Shown: piece after piece, positions 8,660 to 17,080 of the stretch
How the letters are laid out: each line of letters begins with the position of its first letter
Position numbering within the stretch: the stretch's first letter is position 1
Assembly (NCBI RefSeq): GCF_018332655.1
Contig: NZ_BOQL01000022.1
Span: 62,001-126,000 of the forward strand
DNA from: Actinoplanes auranticolor
GTDB taxonomy: Bacteria; Actinomycetota; Actinomycetes; Mycobacteriales; Micromonosporaceae
Length of the DNA: 64,000 nt
Reading direction: 5' to 3'
The notes under the pieces: model-generated
The model's database searches: none
Told to the model about the DNA's origin: nothing
What the model saw: only the letters and a program-made list of their open reading frames with translations
Program-made: the position numbers and the translations under genes

Positions 8660-9580
8660 TCACGCCGCGGCGATCACCACGTCGCCGCCGAGCCGGCCGT
8701 GCTCCGGCCGCCGGGTCACCGATCCGGCGGTCAGCAGCGCCTGCAGCACCCGGGTCGCGTCGGCGGCCCGGTAGACCGTCTCGGTCAGCGCGAACGTCCT
8801 CAGCTCGGTCACCGTGGCCTCGCCCACCCCGGCGAGATGCGCCAGCAGTTCGCGGCGCAGCGGCCCGGGATGCGGGCTGAGCGAGATGTCGATGAGATGG
8901 CGCTCGGGATCCCCGGGGTCGCGGTAGCGCACCCCCGCGTACTCGTCGACCGCCCAGAGCGCGTCCTTGAAGCCCTCGAGGTTCTTGCCCGACTGGGTGG
9001 CGAACACCAGCACCTGCCCGGGCTCCTCACCGGTCGCCAGCTCCACCGCCGCCACCAGCGGGAACCCGGCGGCCCGCAGCTCGGCGCGGTAGTCGTCGGC
9101 CACGAAACCCGGAGCCGGAACCACGATCACCGCCTCCGCGGGCTTGCCCGCGGTCAGCGCCGCGACGGTGGCCGGCAGCGGCGGCCCGCCGGCGGCGGTC
9201 GCATCCAGACAAGCAAGCAGCGGTACGCGCCCAGCCCCCACCGCCTTCAGCGCCACCGCCAGCCGCGCGTCCGTGCCACCCGACACGGCATGGACGGTCA
9301 GCCCCGCGCCGGCGCCGGCCTCCTGCTGGATCGCGGTGAGCCGCGCACCCACTCCGGTGACGTCCTCACCCACCGCCAGCATGGTCAGCTCCCGCCCCCT
9401 GACCAGGTCCGACTGGTCCACGAAGACCCGCAGCGCGGCCTGCGCGAGCTCCGGCCCGGCATCGGCGTAACCGTGCACATAGGTGGCGCGGCGGGCCCGG
9501 TGCAGCGCGGCGGGCGCCCAGGCCTCGAGGTGGCGGACGAGGATCTCACGCTTGACGTCGGCGACGCTGTCGGCGGTCAT
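8660..9580 (-). CDS. TcmP-like (three-Cys-motif partner) protein
   Basis: About 306 residues. The N terminus KREILVRHLEAWAPAAL...ATYVHGYADAGPEL resembles the start of TcmP proteins, SAM-methyltransferase-like partners of three-Cys-motif proteins, where one expects YIDGFAGPG. The C-terminal part SGKNLEGFKDALWAVDEYAGVRYRD and a final winged-helix-like segment also fit. The glycine-rich SAM loop is degenerate, so activity is doubtful. No three-Cys-motif gene lies next to it. The ATG encoding MTADSVADVK is preferred to one seven codons upstream. The assignment is tentative. Confidence 0.5.
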   Translation of the reverse strand: MTADSVADVKREILVRHLEAWAPAALHRARRATYVHGYADAGPELAQAALRVFVDQSDLVRGRELTMLAVGEDVTGVGARLTAIQQEAGAGAGLTVHAVSGGTDARLAVALKAVGAGRVPLLACLDATAAGGPPLPATVAALTAGKPAEAVIVVPAPGFVADDYRAELRAAGFPLVAAVELATGEEPGQVLVFATQSGKNLEGFKDALWAVDEYAGVRYRDPGDPERHLIDISLSPHPGPLRRELLAHLAGVGEATVTELRTFALTETVYRAADATRVLQALLTAGSVTRRPEHGRLGGDVVIAAA

Positions 9581-9667
9581 GACCTCGTTATACGGCGTCA
9601 CCGCGGCGAGCGCAGGCCCGGGTCACCGCAAGCCGGGTCTTGTACCGTGGGTGTCCGAGCAGACACT

Positions 9668-11986
9668 ATGAGGCACGTGGCACCTCCGCTCGCCGACCTC
9701 ACCGCCCAGGCCCAGATCCTCACCTCCGCGGGCGACCTCGCCGGGGCCAGGGACGTGCTCGCCGACGCGCTGGACCCGGCCGACGCCGATCCGCAGCGTG
9801 CGTCGCCCGACCTGGCACTGGCCGCGGCCCTGCACGCCCGGATCCTGATCGCCCTCGGCGACGCGCACGCGGCCCGCACCTGGGCCGGCTTCGCCCACGC
9901 CGCGGAGGAACGCCTGCACGGCCCGGGCGACGAGCGCACGATCGCGGCGGCGGCGACCCACGCCGCGGTGCTGCACCGGGTGGGCAACCACGGCCGGGCG
10001 GCCCAGCTCTACCACGACCTGGTCGGCGAACTGACCGCTGTGGACGGCCGGCTGTCGGCCCGGGTGCTGGCCGCCGAGGCGGACCTGGCGACCGCCGAGC
10101 ACGCGTCCGGGCAGTGCACGGCGGCACGCAACCGGCTCGCCGACGCCTGGGCCCGGCACACCCAGGCCCACGGCGAGGACGCCCCGGCCGGCATCAAGAT
10201 GCTGGCCCGGCTGGCCTCGATGGAACGCGAATGCGGCCACGAGCGCGACGCGCAACAGCACTTCAGCCGGGCCCAGGAGCTGTGCGCCCGCTACCTGCCG
10301 CCGGACCACCCGCTGGGCCGCCAGGTCGCCCGGCTGGCCGGGGCCCCGGCCTCGGACCGGCACACGTGCGGCCGGGTGCAACGCTCAACGGGCCCGGCGG
10401 CGGACGGCCCGGCGGCGGGCGTCACCCGCGTGCCGGCGACAACCCCGGGAGTCCATCCGGTACGCCAGGAGCCCCCGGCACCGGGCGACCCGACCGGCCG
10501 CCACGCCCGCCCCGAGCCACCGATCCCCCTCCCCTTGACATCCCCGGCCCCACCCCCCGAACCCACCCCGCCTGCCTCAGCCCCGGCCGCCAATGTCCCG
10601 CCGGCCAACACTGTCCCGCCGGCCAACACTGTCCCGCCGGCCGAGAGCGCCCCACCGGCCGCCCGCACCCCGCCGGCCCGGAGCACGCCGCCAGCCGCCG
10701 GCACTCAGCCGCCCCAGCCCACCCTTGCGTCCCACCGCACCCTGCCGGTCCAGACCAATCCGCCGGCCCAGACCAGTCCGCCGGGCCAGACCACTCCGCC
10801 GGGCCAGGCTGTTGAGCCGGACGAGACCGCTCCGCCGTTTGGGACGGCCGCACCGGCCGAGACCATCTGGCCGGCCGAGAACACCGCCCCCTCTCAGGCG
10901 CCCGAGGCCGGCCCGCCACGGCTGGAGGTGATCCCGCCGCCGCAGGCACACGGCTTCACCCCCCGACGCCCCGCCGCCGCGATCTCCGTCCCGCCCGAGG
11001 ACGGAGCACCGCCGGAGGACCTGGCGCCCCCCGAAGACGAAGCACCGCCCGCGGCCGTAGCGCGGACCGAGGAAGCAACGCGAGCCGAGGAACCAACGCG
11101 GACCGAGGAAGCAACGCGAGCCGAGGAACCAACGCGAGCCGAGGAAGCAGCACGGGCCGAGGAAGCAGCACGAGCCGAGGAACCAACGCGGACCGAGGAA
11201 GCAGCGCGGGCCGAGCCGGCGCCGGGCGCCTGGGCCGCACCACCCCCGCCGGCCCCGGTCCAGCAGTCCTGGCCCGAACCGACCACCCAACCGCACATGG
11301 CCATGGCCACCCCCGCCCCGCCGACCTACCGACCGATCGAGCGACCGATCGAACAGCCGGTCGAGCAGCCACCGCACGGCTGGGCCGTGGAACCCCCGGG
11401 CCCCTGGCCCCCGGACTCGTTCCCGCCCGCCGCCCACGCGCCCCACGCCTATCCGCCCGGCCCCCGGCTCCCGGTGGACGAGCCCATCTCGCCGGTGCCG
11501 GACCGGCGGCGTCTGCCCGTACCGGTGGAGAAGCGGAACCAGCAGCCTCTCGTGCTCGCCGCCGTGCTCGTGGCCGGCATCGCGGCCGCGGCCGCGATCG
11601 TCGTCGCGACCTGGCCCCGCGAGGACGCCGAGCCCGCGGCGGCCCCGACCGCGGTGGCCTCCGCGCAGGTCTCCGCCGCGCCCCCGGCCGCCCCGGCCTC
11701 CGCCCGGCCGAGCAACGCCGCTGTCGCCCCCACCCGGGTGACGCTGCAGGACAACCGGGACAGCGTGGCGCTGACCTGGCGCTATCCGAAGGGCTCGGAG
11801 GGCCCGGTGCTGATCTCCGGCGGCCGGACCGGCCAGGAGCAGCGGGCGTTCCAGCAGCTGCCCGCGGGCACCACCGACTACGTCGTGTACGGGCTCAACC
11901 GGCAGAACAACTACTGCTTCTCCGTGGCCGTCGTCTATACCGTCGACCAGGTCGCGGCGTCCGAGGCCGTGTGCACGAAGCGGTAG
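9668..11986 (+). CDS. TPR protein with proline-rich linker, membrane helix and FN3-like C terminus
   Basis: 772 residues in four parts. Residues 1-230 are helical TPR-like repeats (QAQILTSAGDLAGARDVLADAL; RVGNHGRAAQLYHDLV). Residues 240-620 are low-complexity Pro/Ala/Glu sequence with two perfect tandem repeats. One transmembrane helix lies near 635-660 (LVLAAVLVAGIAAAAAIVVA). The C-terminal ~85 residues look like a fibronectin III fold (VTLQDNRDSVALTWRYP, YVVYGLNRQNNYCFSV). I infer a cytoplasmic TPR end and an external FN3 end. The start is ATG after the -10-like TACCGT. The upstream in-frame extension is discarded because it is antisense to the TcmP-like gene. Function unknown. Confidence 0.75.
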   Translation: MRHVAPPLADLTAQAQILTSAGDLAGARDVLADALDPADADPQRASPDLALAAALHARILIALGDAHAARTWAGFAHAAEERLHGPGDERTIAAAATHAAVLHRVGNHGRAAQLYHDLVGELTAVDGRLSARVLAAEADLATAEHASGQCTAARNRLADAWARHTQAHGEDAPAGIKMLARLASMERECGHERDAQQHFSRAQELCARYLPPDHPLGRQVARLAGAPASDRHTCGRVQRSTGPAADGPAAGVTRVPATTPGVHPVRQEPPAPGDPTGRHARPEPPIPLPLTSPAPPPEPTPPASAPAANVPPANTVPPANTVPPAESAPPAARTPPARSTPPAAGTQPPQPTLASHRTLPVQTNPPAQTSPPGQTTPPGQAVEPDETAPPFGTAAPAETIWPAENTAPSQAPEAGPPRLEVIPPPQAHGFTPRRPAAAISVPPEDGAPPEDLAPPEDEAPPAAVARTEEATRAEEPTRTEEATRAEEPTRAEEAARAEEAARAEEPTRTEEAARAEPAPGAWAAPPPPAPVQQSWPEPTTQPHMAMATPAPPTYRPIERPIEQPVEQPPHGWAVEPPGPWPPDSFPPAAHAPHAYPPGPRLPVDEPISPVPDRRRLPVPVEKRNQQPLVLAAVLVAGIAAAAAIVVATWPREDAEPAAAPTAVASAQVSAAPPAAPASARPSNAAVAPTRVTLQDNRDSVALTWRYPKGSEGPVLISGGRTGQEQRAFQQLPAGTTDYVVYGLNRQNNYCFSVAVVYTVDQVAASEAVCTKR
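10590..10643 (+). repeat. In-frame tandem repeat (ANTVPP)
   Basis: An 18-bp unit (gccaacactgtcccgccg) in about three copies within the TPR protein gene, encoding (P)ANTVPP. Later repeats diverge. Confidence 0.7.
11069..11212 (+). repeat. Eight-unit 18-bp in-frame tandem repeat
   Basis: Eight contiguous 18-bp units of the form gaggaa(g/c)ca(a/g)c(g/a)cg(a/g)(g/a)cc encode EE(A/P)(T/A)R(A/T). They form a highly charged helix-prone segment in the linker of the TPR protein. Near identity at DNA level implies recent slippage or unequal exchange, so copy number probably varies between strains. Confidence 0.9.
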
Positions 11987-12091
11987 TGACCGACTTGCAA
12001 CCCGGCAACACCTCAGCAATCACCGCCGGCGTCCGATCGCAACGGTTGCCGAGGACCCACCGGGGACTCAACGGGGAAAGCGGGAACGCGA

Positions 12092-13678
12092 GTGACGACG
12101 GAGGCGGCAGAGACAGCCGGCGCCGTGGCCGTGCACGAGCGGACGACGCTCGAGGCCACCCTGGCGGAGCTCGAGGACCGTCCGCCGTCCCAGTTCCGTT
12201 CGCTGGCGACGCCCGCCGCGCTGATCGAGCGCCGGGCCGACGAGCTCGGTGCCGGGGATCTCGCCATGCGGGCACGGCTGCTGCGTGCCATGTCGCTGGT
12301 CCGGGAGGGCCGGTCCGAGCAGGGTGGCCGGCGCGCGCACCAGGTGCTGGCCTGGGCCCAGCAGCACGACCACCCGTTCCTGCTGGCCCGCGCGCACCGG
12401 GTGCTGTCGTTGTTCTACCGGCAGATCGGCGACCTGTCCGAGGGGCTCAGCCACGCGGTGCAGTGCGTCGCCAACCTCACCGACGACGAGCCGCAGAACG
12501 TCCGGGCGCTACACCTGATGCGGCTGGCCGTCGCGCTGGACGAGAGCGGCTCGACCGAGGAGGGTGACCGCCGGTTCCGCGAGGCGCTCACCATCGCCAC
12601 GGAGATCGGCGACCTCGACCTGACGATGAACATCCTCAACAACATGGCCTACACGGCCTTCGAGAACGGCGACGAGCCCGGGGCCCGGGAACTCATCCGG
12701 CACATGCACGAGGTCCGGGAACGCAGCGGCCGCGACTTCGGGGCGCTGGAGATCGACACGATTGCCCGGATCGAGATGATGAGCGGCAACTACGACGCGG
12801 CCGAGCAGGCTCTGCACATCATCCTCGACGGCGCGACCTCCGCGCTGCTCAGCCACGAGGGCGACGCCCCGGCGGTCTGCATGCTCACCCTGGCCGAGGC
12901 GCGCCGGCTCAGCCGCCGCTACGGGGCCGCCCAGGAGGCCCTGGACGCGGCGGTGGCGCTGGCCGAGGAGCGCGGCCTGGACCGGGTACGGGCCCAGATC
13001 CGCGAGGAGCAGGCGGCCTTGTTCGCCGCCACCGGCCGGTATCAGGAGGCCTACGACGAGCACCGCGCCTTCTACGCCGCGGCCAACGCCCTGAACTCGA
13101 GGCAGCGGGAGGCGCAGGCCCGGGCGCTGCAGGCGGTCTTCGAGGCGACCGAGGCGCGCCGGGCCAGCGAGCATTTCCGGGAGATGGCCCACCGCGACGC
13201 GCTGACCGGCCTGCGGAACCGCCGGTACGTCAACGAGCGGCTGCCCGCCCTGCTGAGCGAGGCCGTCGCCCGGCGGACGCCGTTGTCGCTGGCGATCCTG
13301 GACCTGGACCACTTCAAGCGGATCAACGACACGCTGTCGCACAGCACCGGCGACACCGTCCTGCAGGAGGTGTCGCGGCTGCTGACCGACGCGGTGAGCG
13401 GCCCGATGATCGCCGCGCGGATCGGTGGCGAGGAGTTCCTGCTGGTGCTGCCGGGCATGACCGCCGAGGAGGCGGCCGACTGCTGCGAGCGGCTGCGGCT
13501 ACGGATCCGGGCGCACGCCTGGGAGCCGCTGACCGGGACGATGCCGGTGACCACGAGCATCGGCGTCACGACGGCGCCGGAGGGCCGGGCCACCCCGTCG
13601 TCGCTGATGTCGCTGGCGGACCGCAACCTGTACGTGGCCAAGCGCGAGGGCCGCGACCGGGTCGTGGCGGACCTATAG
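12092..13678 (+). CDS. TPR-GGDEF diguanylate cyclase
   Basis: 528 residues. Residues 1-345 are TPR-like helical repeats. Residues 365-525 are a GGDEF domain with an intact catalytic GGEEF (about 445), DALTGLRNRRYVNE and LDLDHFKRINDT. The RxxD inhibitory site that normally lies five residues upstream of GGEEF is missing, so product feedback by c-di-GMP binding is not expected. It has no membrane helix. GTG start. Likely makes c-di-GMP under control of a protein or peptide ligand bound by the TPR region, a layout common in Actinoplanes and Streptomyces. Confidence 0.9.
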   Translation: MTTEAAETAGAVAVHERTTLEATLAELEDRPPSQFRSLATPAALIERRADELGAGDLAMRARLLRAMSLVREGRSEQGGRRAHQVLAWAQQHDHPFLLARAHRVLSLFYRQIGDLSEGLSHAVQCVANLTDDEPQNVRALHLMRLAVALDESGSTEEGDRRFREALTIATEIGDLDLTMNILNNMAYTAFENGDEPGARELIRHMHEVRERSGRDFGALEIDTIARIEMMSGNYDAAEQALHIILDGATSALLSHEGDAPAVCMLTLAEARRLSRRYGAAQEALDAAVALAEERGLDRVRAQIREEQAALFAATGRYQEAYDEHRAFYAAANALNSRQREAQARALQAVFEATEARRASEHFREMAHRDALTGLRNRRYVNERLPALLSEAVARRTPLSLAILDLDHFKRINDTLSHSTGDTVLQEVSRLLTDAVSGPMIAARIGGEEFLLVLPGMTAEEAADCCERLRLRIRAHAWEPLTGTMPVTTSIGVTTAPEGRATPSSLMSLADRNLYVAKREGRDRVVADL

Positions 13679-14452
13679 CTCGAGGTCGACGGCGAGCGGG
13701 TAGTGGTCGGAGGCGTACTCGGCCTCGGCGCCGCGCAGCACCCGGGCGTGGGTGGCCCGCTCGGCGACCGGCGGGGAGGCCATCAGGTAGTCCAGCCGCA
13801 TCCCGGTGGCGGAGAACTCGTGGCCGCCACCGCGGGTCGTGGGCACCGTGTGCCCGTCGCCCCGCCCGGCCCTGGGCCACAGGTCCACGAAGCCCGCGCC
13901 GGTGAACGCCGCGATCGCGCGGGTGTCCGCCGTACCGTCCGGGGTCGTGTGCCGGCGGCGGTACGGCCCGCTGAGGGCCGCGAGCCGCCCGGTGTGGTCC
14001 GTGCCCGGGTCCAGGGAGTTGAGGTCGCCGGCGAGCAGCACAGGCCCCTTGCCGGGCCGGTACCGCGCCGCCAGGAAGCGGGCCTCGCGCAGCCGCCGGT
14101 ACGGCGAGATGGCGTTGAGATGCGTGCTGACCACCGTGAGCTGACCGGCGGTCGTCGGCACCCGGACAGCCGCGGCGGCGTGGTGCAGCCGCCACCGGAC
14201 GCCGGACCAGTCCACGATCCGCAGCGGCGGCCGGACCAGCACCGCGACGCTCTGCCCGAACACCGAGCGGGCCAGGAACGGCGTCATGCCCAGCGCGGCG
14301 GCCACCTCCCGCATCCGCCGGCCCGGGAAACCGCGCAGCTCCTGCAGGCACAGAACGTCCGGCCTCTCCCGCCGCAGCAGAGTCACCACGGCGTCCAGCC
14401 GGCCGCCGCTGCCCCCGGTACGGATGTTCCAGGTCAGGAAGCGGACCGTCAC
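13673..14452 (-). CDS. Endonuclease/exonuclease/phosphatase-family hydrolase
   Basis: 259 residues with the EEP fold: FLTWNIRTGG, LQELRGF (metal-binding Glu), VVSTHLN, LAGDLNS (Asp/Asn pair) and the C-terminal SDHYPLAVDLEL (Asp/His pair). All catalytic motifs are intact. The start overlaps the PAP2 stop by 4 bp, so it is the last gene of the DAG kinase-YihY-PAP2 operon. Substrate may be a nucleic acid or, given the company, a phospholipid head group. Its 3' end overlaps the cyclase gene by 6 bp. Confidence 0.88.
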   Translation of the reverse strand: MTVRFLTWNIRTGGSGGRLDAVVTLLRRERPDVLCLQELRGFPGRRMREVAAALGMTPFLARSVFGQSVAVLVRPPLRIVDWSGVRWRLHHAAAAVRVPTTAGQLTVVSTHLNAISPYRRLREARFLAARYRPGKGPVLLAGDLNSLDPGTDHTGRLAALSGPYRRRHTTPDGTADTRAIAAFTGAGFVDLWPRAGRGDGHTVPTTRGGGHEFSATGMRLDYLMASPPVAERATHARVLRGAEAEYASDHYPLAVDLEL

Positions 14453-15975
14453 CGCACCGCCTCGGGCGTACCGGCGGGCACCGTCGTCTCGGTCAGGTCG
14501 CGGTGGGCGTCCCGCTCGGTCAGCTCACCGGCGTCGGCCCGGTTGCCGTCGCCGACGTCGGCGTTGGGCCGCAGCACGTACCAGAGCAGAGTGAGCCAGC
14601 AGGCGGTCAGCACGCCGGCACCGAGGAAGTCGGTGGGGTGGTGCATGCCGCGGTACATCCGCGAGAGCGCGACCCCGGCCGGCATGATCACCGCGAGGGC
14701 CACGAAGGCCCAGCGCCACCAGGCCCGGATCCGCGGCACGAGCAGGATGGCGATGGCGACGTAGAGGCACATGGTGGCGGCGATGTGCCCGGAGGGGAAC
14801 GACGAGGTGGGCATCTGCCCGTCGAGCTGCTCGACCGGCGGACGCGGGCGGCCCACCGCGGCGGCCGTGGTGAGGAACAGGCTCAGCTCGCCGAACATGG
14901 CCAGCACCACGAACAGCACCGGGCGCCAGCGCCGCCAAAGAGCCAGCACCAGCGGGCAGAACACCAGCGAGACGAGCAGGATCATGTGGGTGTCGCCGGC
15001 CTTGCTCCACAGGTGGCTGAAGTCGTCCAGCGCCGGCGTGCGGAAGGTCTGCAGCCAGCGCACGAAACCCTCGTCGGCGGACCGGATCCAGGTGCCCCGG
15101 GTGTGGTTGGTGACGGCCCAGCCCAGCAGATACAGCACGCCGAAGACGAAGACCCAGCCGACGATCAGCTCGGCCGCCCTGGCCCACGGGTGCGGCAGCA
15201 GCTTCTCCTCGTCCGGCGCCGGGGTGACGTCGCGGGCCGCCTCCGGCTCGAGCCCCTCCTCCAGCGGGCGGACGGGCTGGCCGACCTCGCGGCGCCAGAC
15301 CCGGAACGCGTACGCGGTGACACCCAGCCAGGCGGCGCCGAGCAGCCAGCCGGCCAGCACGTCGGACAGGTAGTGCACGCCGAGCGCGATCCGGGTGACG
15401 CCGACCGTCACGATGATGAGCCCGACCAGCGCGATCACCGCCTTGCGCCAGCGCGGCGCCACCGCGGGCAGGAAGACCAGCAGCAGCGCGCCGTACGCGA
15501 CGAACGAGCCCAGGGCATGCCCGCTCGGGAAGCTGTTGCCCGGCGCCCCGGCCACCGGCACGTCGACCACCGGGCGCAGCCGGCCGACCAGCGTCTTGAG
15601 CGACGGGTCGAGCAGCAGCGCACCGACGCCGGTGACGACCAGGTAAACGGCCAGGCGGGTCCGCCGGCGGATCAGCAGCAGCACGACGGCCACTGTCACC
15701 AGCCACATCATCACCGGCCGGCCGCCGAGATCGGTCAGCGCCTCCAGCACGGTGACCAGCGGCGGGTGCGGGGCGACCAGCTCGTTCAGCGCGTCGGCCA
15801 CGCTCCGGTCGAAGCTCTGCAGGGGTGCCCAGCGCAGCCGCACCAGCAGCAGGAGCAGGCCGAAGCCGAGCCCGACCGCGATGACGGCGAGCAGTCCGAG
15901 GACGCTGCGCTCGGTGAAGTGCCGCAACGGCGCCCAGCCGACCCGTTTGTGGATCCTGCCTTCGTCGGTGGACAT
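14449..15975 (-). CDS. Tandem-domain PAP2 lipid phosphatase
   Basis: 508 residues comprising two PAP2 (type 2 phosphatidic acid phosphatase) domains. The first has KTLVGRLRP, FPSGHA and a RIALGVHYLSD triad (about 125-205). The second has GRPRPP, FPSGHI and SRMYRGMHHPTD (about 370-455). Both catalytic sets look complete and each half brings five or six helices. Most family members have a single domain, so this is a natural fusion or duplication. It lies between a YihY protein and an EEP hydrolase, downstream of a DAG-kinase-like gene, suggesting membrane lipid phosphate turnover. Confidence 0.93.
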   Translation of the reverse strand: MSTDEGRIHKRVGWAPLRHFTERSVLGLLAVIAVGLGFGLLLLLVRLRWAPLQSFDRSVADALNELVAPHPPLVTVLEALTDLGGRPVMMWLVTVAVVLLLIRRRTRLAVYLVVTGVGALLLDPSLKTLVGRLRPVVDVPVAGAPGNSFPSGHALGSFVAYGALLLVFLPAVAPRWRKAVIALVGLIIVTVGVTRIALGVHYLSDVLAGWLLGAAWLGVTAYAFRVWRREVGQPVRPLEEGLEPEAARDVTPAPDEEKLLPHPWARAAELIVGWVFVFGVLYLLGWAVTNHTRGTWIRSADEGFVRWLQTFRTPALDDFSHLWSKAGDTHMILLVSLVFCPLVLALWRRWRPVLFVVLAMFGELSLFLTTAAAVGRPRPPVEQLDGQMPTSSFPSGHIAATMCLYVAIAILLVPRIRAWWRWAFVALAVIMPAGVALSRMYRGMHHPTDFLGAGVLTACWLTLLWYVLRPNADVGDGNRADAGELTERDAHRDLTETTVPAGTPEAVR

Positions 15976-16021
15976 CGTCGGCTCCTGCTCGTATCGGGGT
16001 CACGCGGTGGTGCGGCGGGAC

Positions 16022-17080
16022 TTACCCTTTCGACTCCGCGCTCACACCGGGGTCGCGCTGACGGGGCATCTCCCCGTCCGCCGCGTCCGGCGCCGGGGAG
16101 TCGAAGCCCTTCAGGTCGGTGTCCCCTCCCGGCTCCCACTGGTCGTGCTGAGCCGGCCGGACGACCCCGACCCGCTGGGCCTCCAGCTGCGCGGCGAAGG
16201 AGAGCCCGAAGAACAGCGAGATGCCGGTGAGGTTGGCCCAGAGCAGCAGCGCCATGATCGCGGTCAGCGGGCCGTAGGTGGCGCCGAAGCCGTCGCTGAC
16301 GCGTACGTAGCCGGCGAGCAGCAGGCTGGCCAGCCACCACAGGATCGTGGACAGGGCGGCCCCGAACAGCAGCCAGGTCAGCGCGGGCTGGTTGCGCCGC
16401 GGCGAGTGCCGGAACAGCAGCCCCACCGCGAAGACGATCAGCAGCAGGCTCAGCGGCCAGCGCACCAGGGTCCACGCCGTCATGGCGCCGTCGCCCCACC
16501 CGAACTGCCGGGCCATGGATTCGCCGGCCGAGTGCCCGGCGACCAGCAGCAGGAAGCCGAAGAGCGCGGGCAGGCCGGCGATCAGCGCCAGCACCACCGA
16601 GCGCAGGTACTTCGGCAGGGCGGGCCGGTCGCGCTCGACGCCGTAGATGCGGTTGGCGCCGCGCTCGATCTGGGCCATGCCGGTGGTGAGCGCGAACAGC
16701 CCGGTGATCAGACCCAGGGCCAGGGCCAGCTCACCGGCCTCCTCGGTGCGTTCGTCGTCCTCGAGCAGCTCGGTGACCAGCGGCTCGCTGGCGCCCGGGG
16801 TCAGCGCGATGACCGTGTCGGCCACGACCTGGCCACCCTCCTCGACGCCGAGGTCGGTGGCCAGGCCGGACAGCGCGATCAGGAACGGCACGATGGCCAG
16901 GCAGAGCTGCAGGGCGAAGGCCCGGGAGTGGCTGAATCCGTCGCCGTACCGGAACCGGACGAACGCGTCACGCACCAGCGGCCAGCGTCCGTAGTGCCGC
17001 AGAGCCAGGAACGCGTCGTCGGCGGAGAGTTCGTCCCCCGGCATCATCCTGGTCTCGGGGACCGGCTCCGTGCTGCTCAT
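16022..17080 (-). CDS. YihY/BrkB-family membrane protein
   Basis: 352-residue integral membrane protein with the six-helix YihY/virulence-factor-BrkB domain (FRYGDGFSHSRAFALQLCLAIVPFLIALSG; VSDGFGATYGPLTAIMALLLWANLTGISLFFG). The cytoplasmic ends are acidic. The ATG overlaps the stop of the upstream DAG-kinase-like gene by 4 bp. Function of the family is uncertain; the old RNase BN naming is wrong. Confidence 0.92.
   Translation of the reverse strand: MSSTEPVPETRMMPGDELSADDAFLALRHYGRWPLVRDAFVRFRYGDGFSHSRAFALQLCLAIVPFLIALSGLATDLGVEEGGQVVADTVIALTPGASEPLVTELLEDDERTEEAGELALALGLITGLFALTTGMAQIERGANRIYGVERDRPALPKYLRSVVLALIAGLPALFGFLLLVAGHSAGESMARQFGWGDGAMTAWTLVRWPLSLLLIVFAVGLLFRHSPRRNQPALTWLLFGAALSTILWWLASLLLAGYVRVSDGFGATYGPLTAIMALLLWANLTGISLFFGLSFAAQLEAQRVGVVRPAQHDQWEPGGDTDLKGFDSPAPDAADGEMPRQRDPGVSAESKG

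Noticed and set aside
8699..9667. In-frame N-terminal extension of the TPR protein
   Set aside because: Antisense to the TcmP-like gene; the ATG at 9668 follows a promoter-like element and starts the recognisable sequence.
11069..11212. Regular repeats that could suggest a CRISPR array
   Set aside because: Units are contiguous 18-mers without spacers, in frame within a coding sequence.
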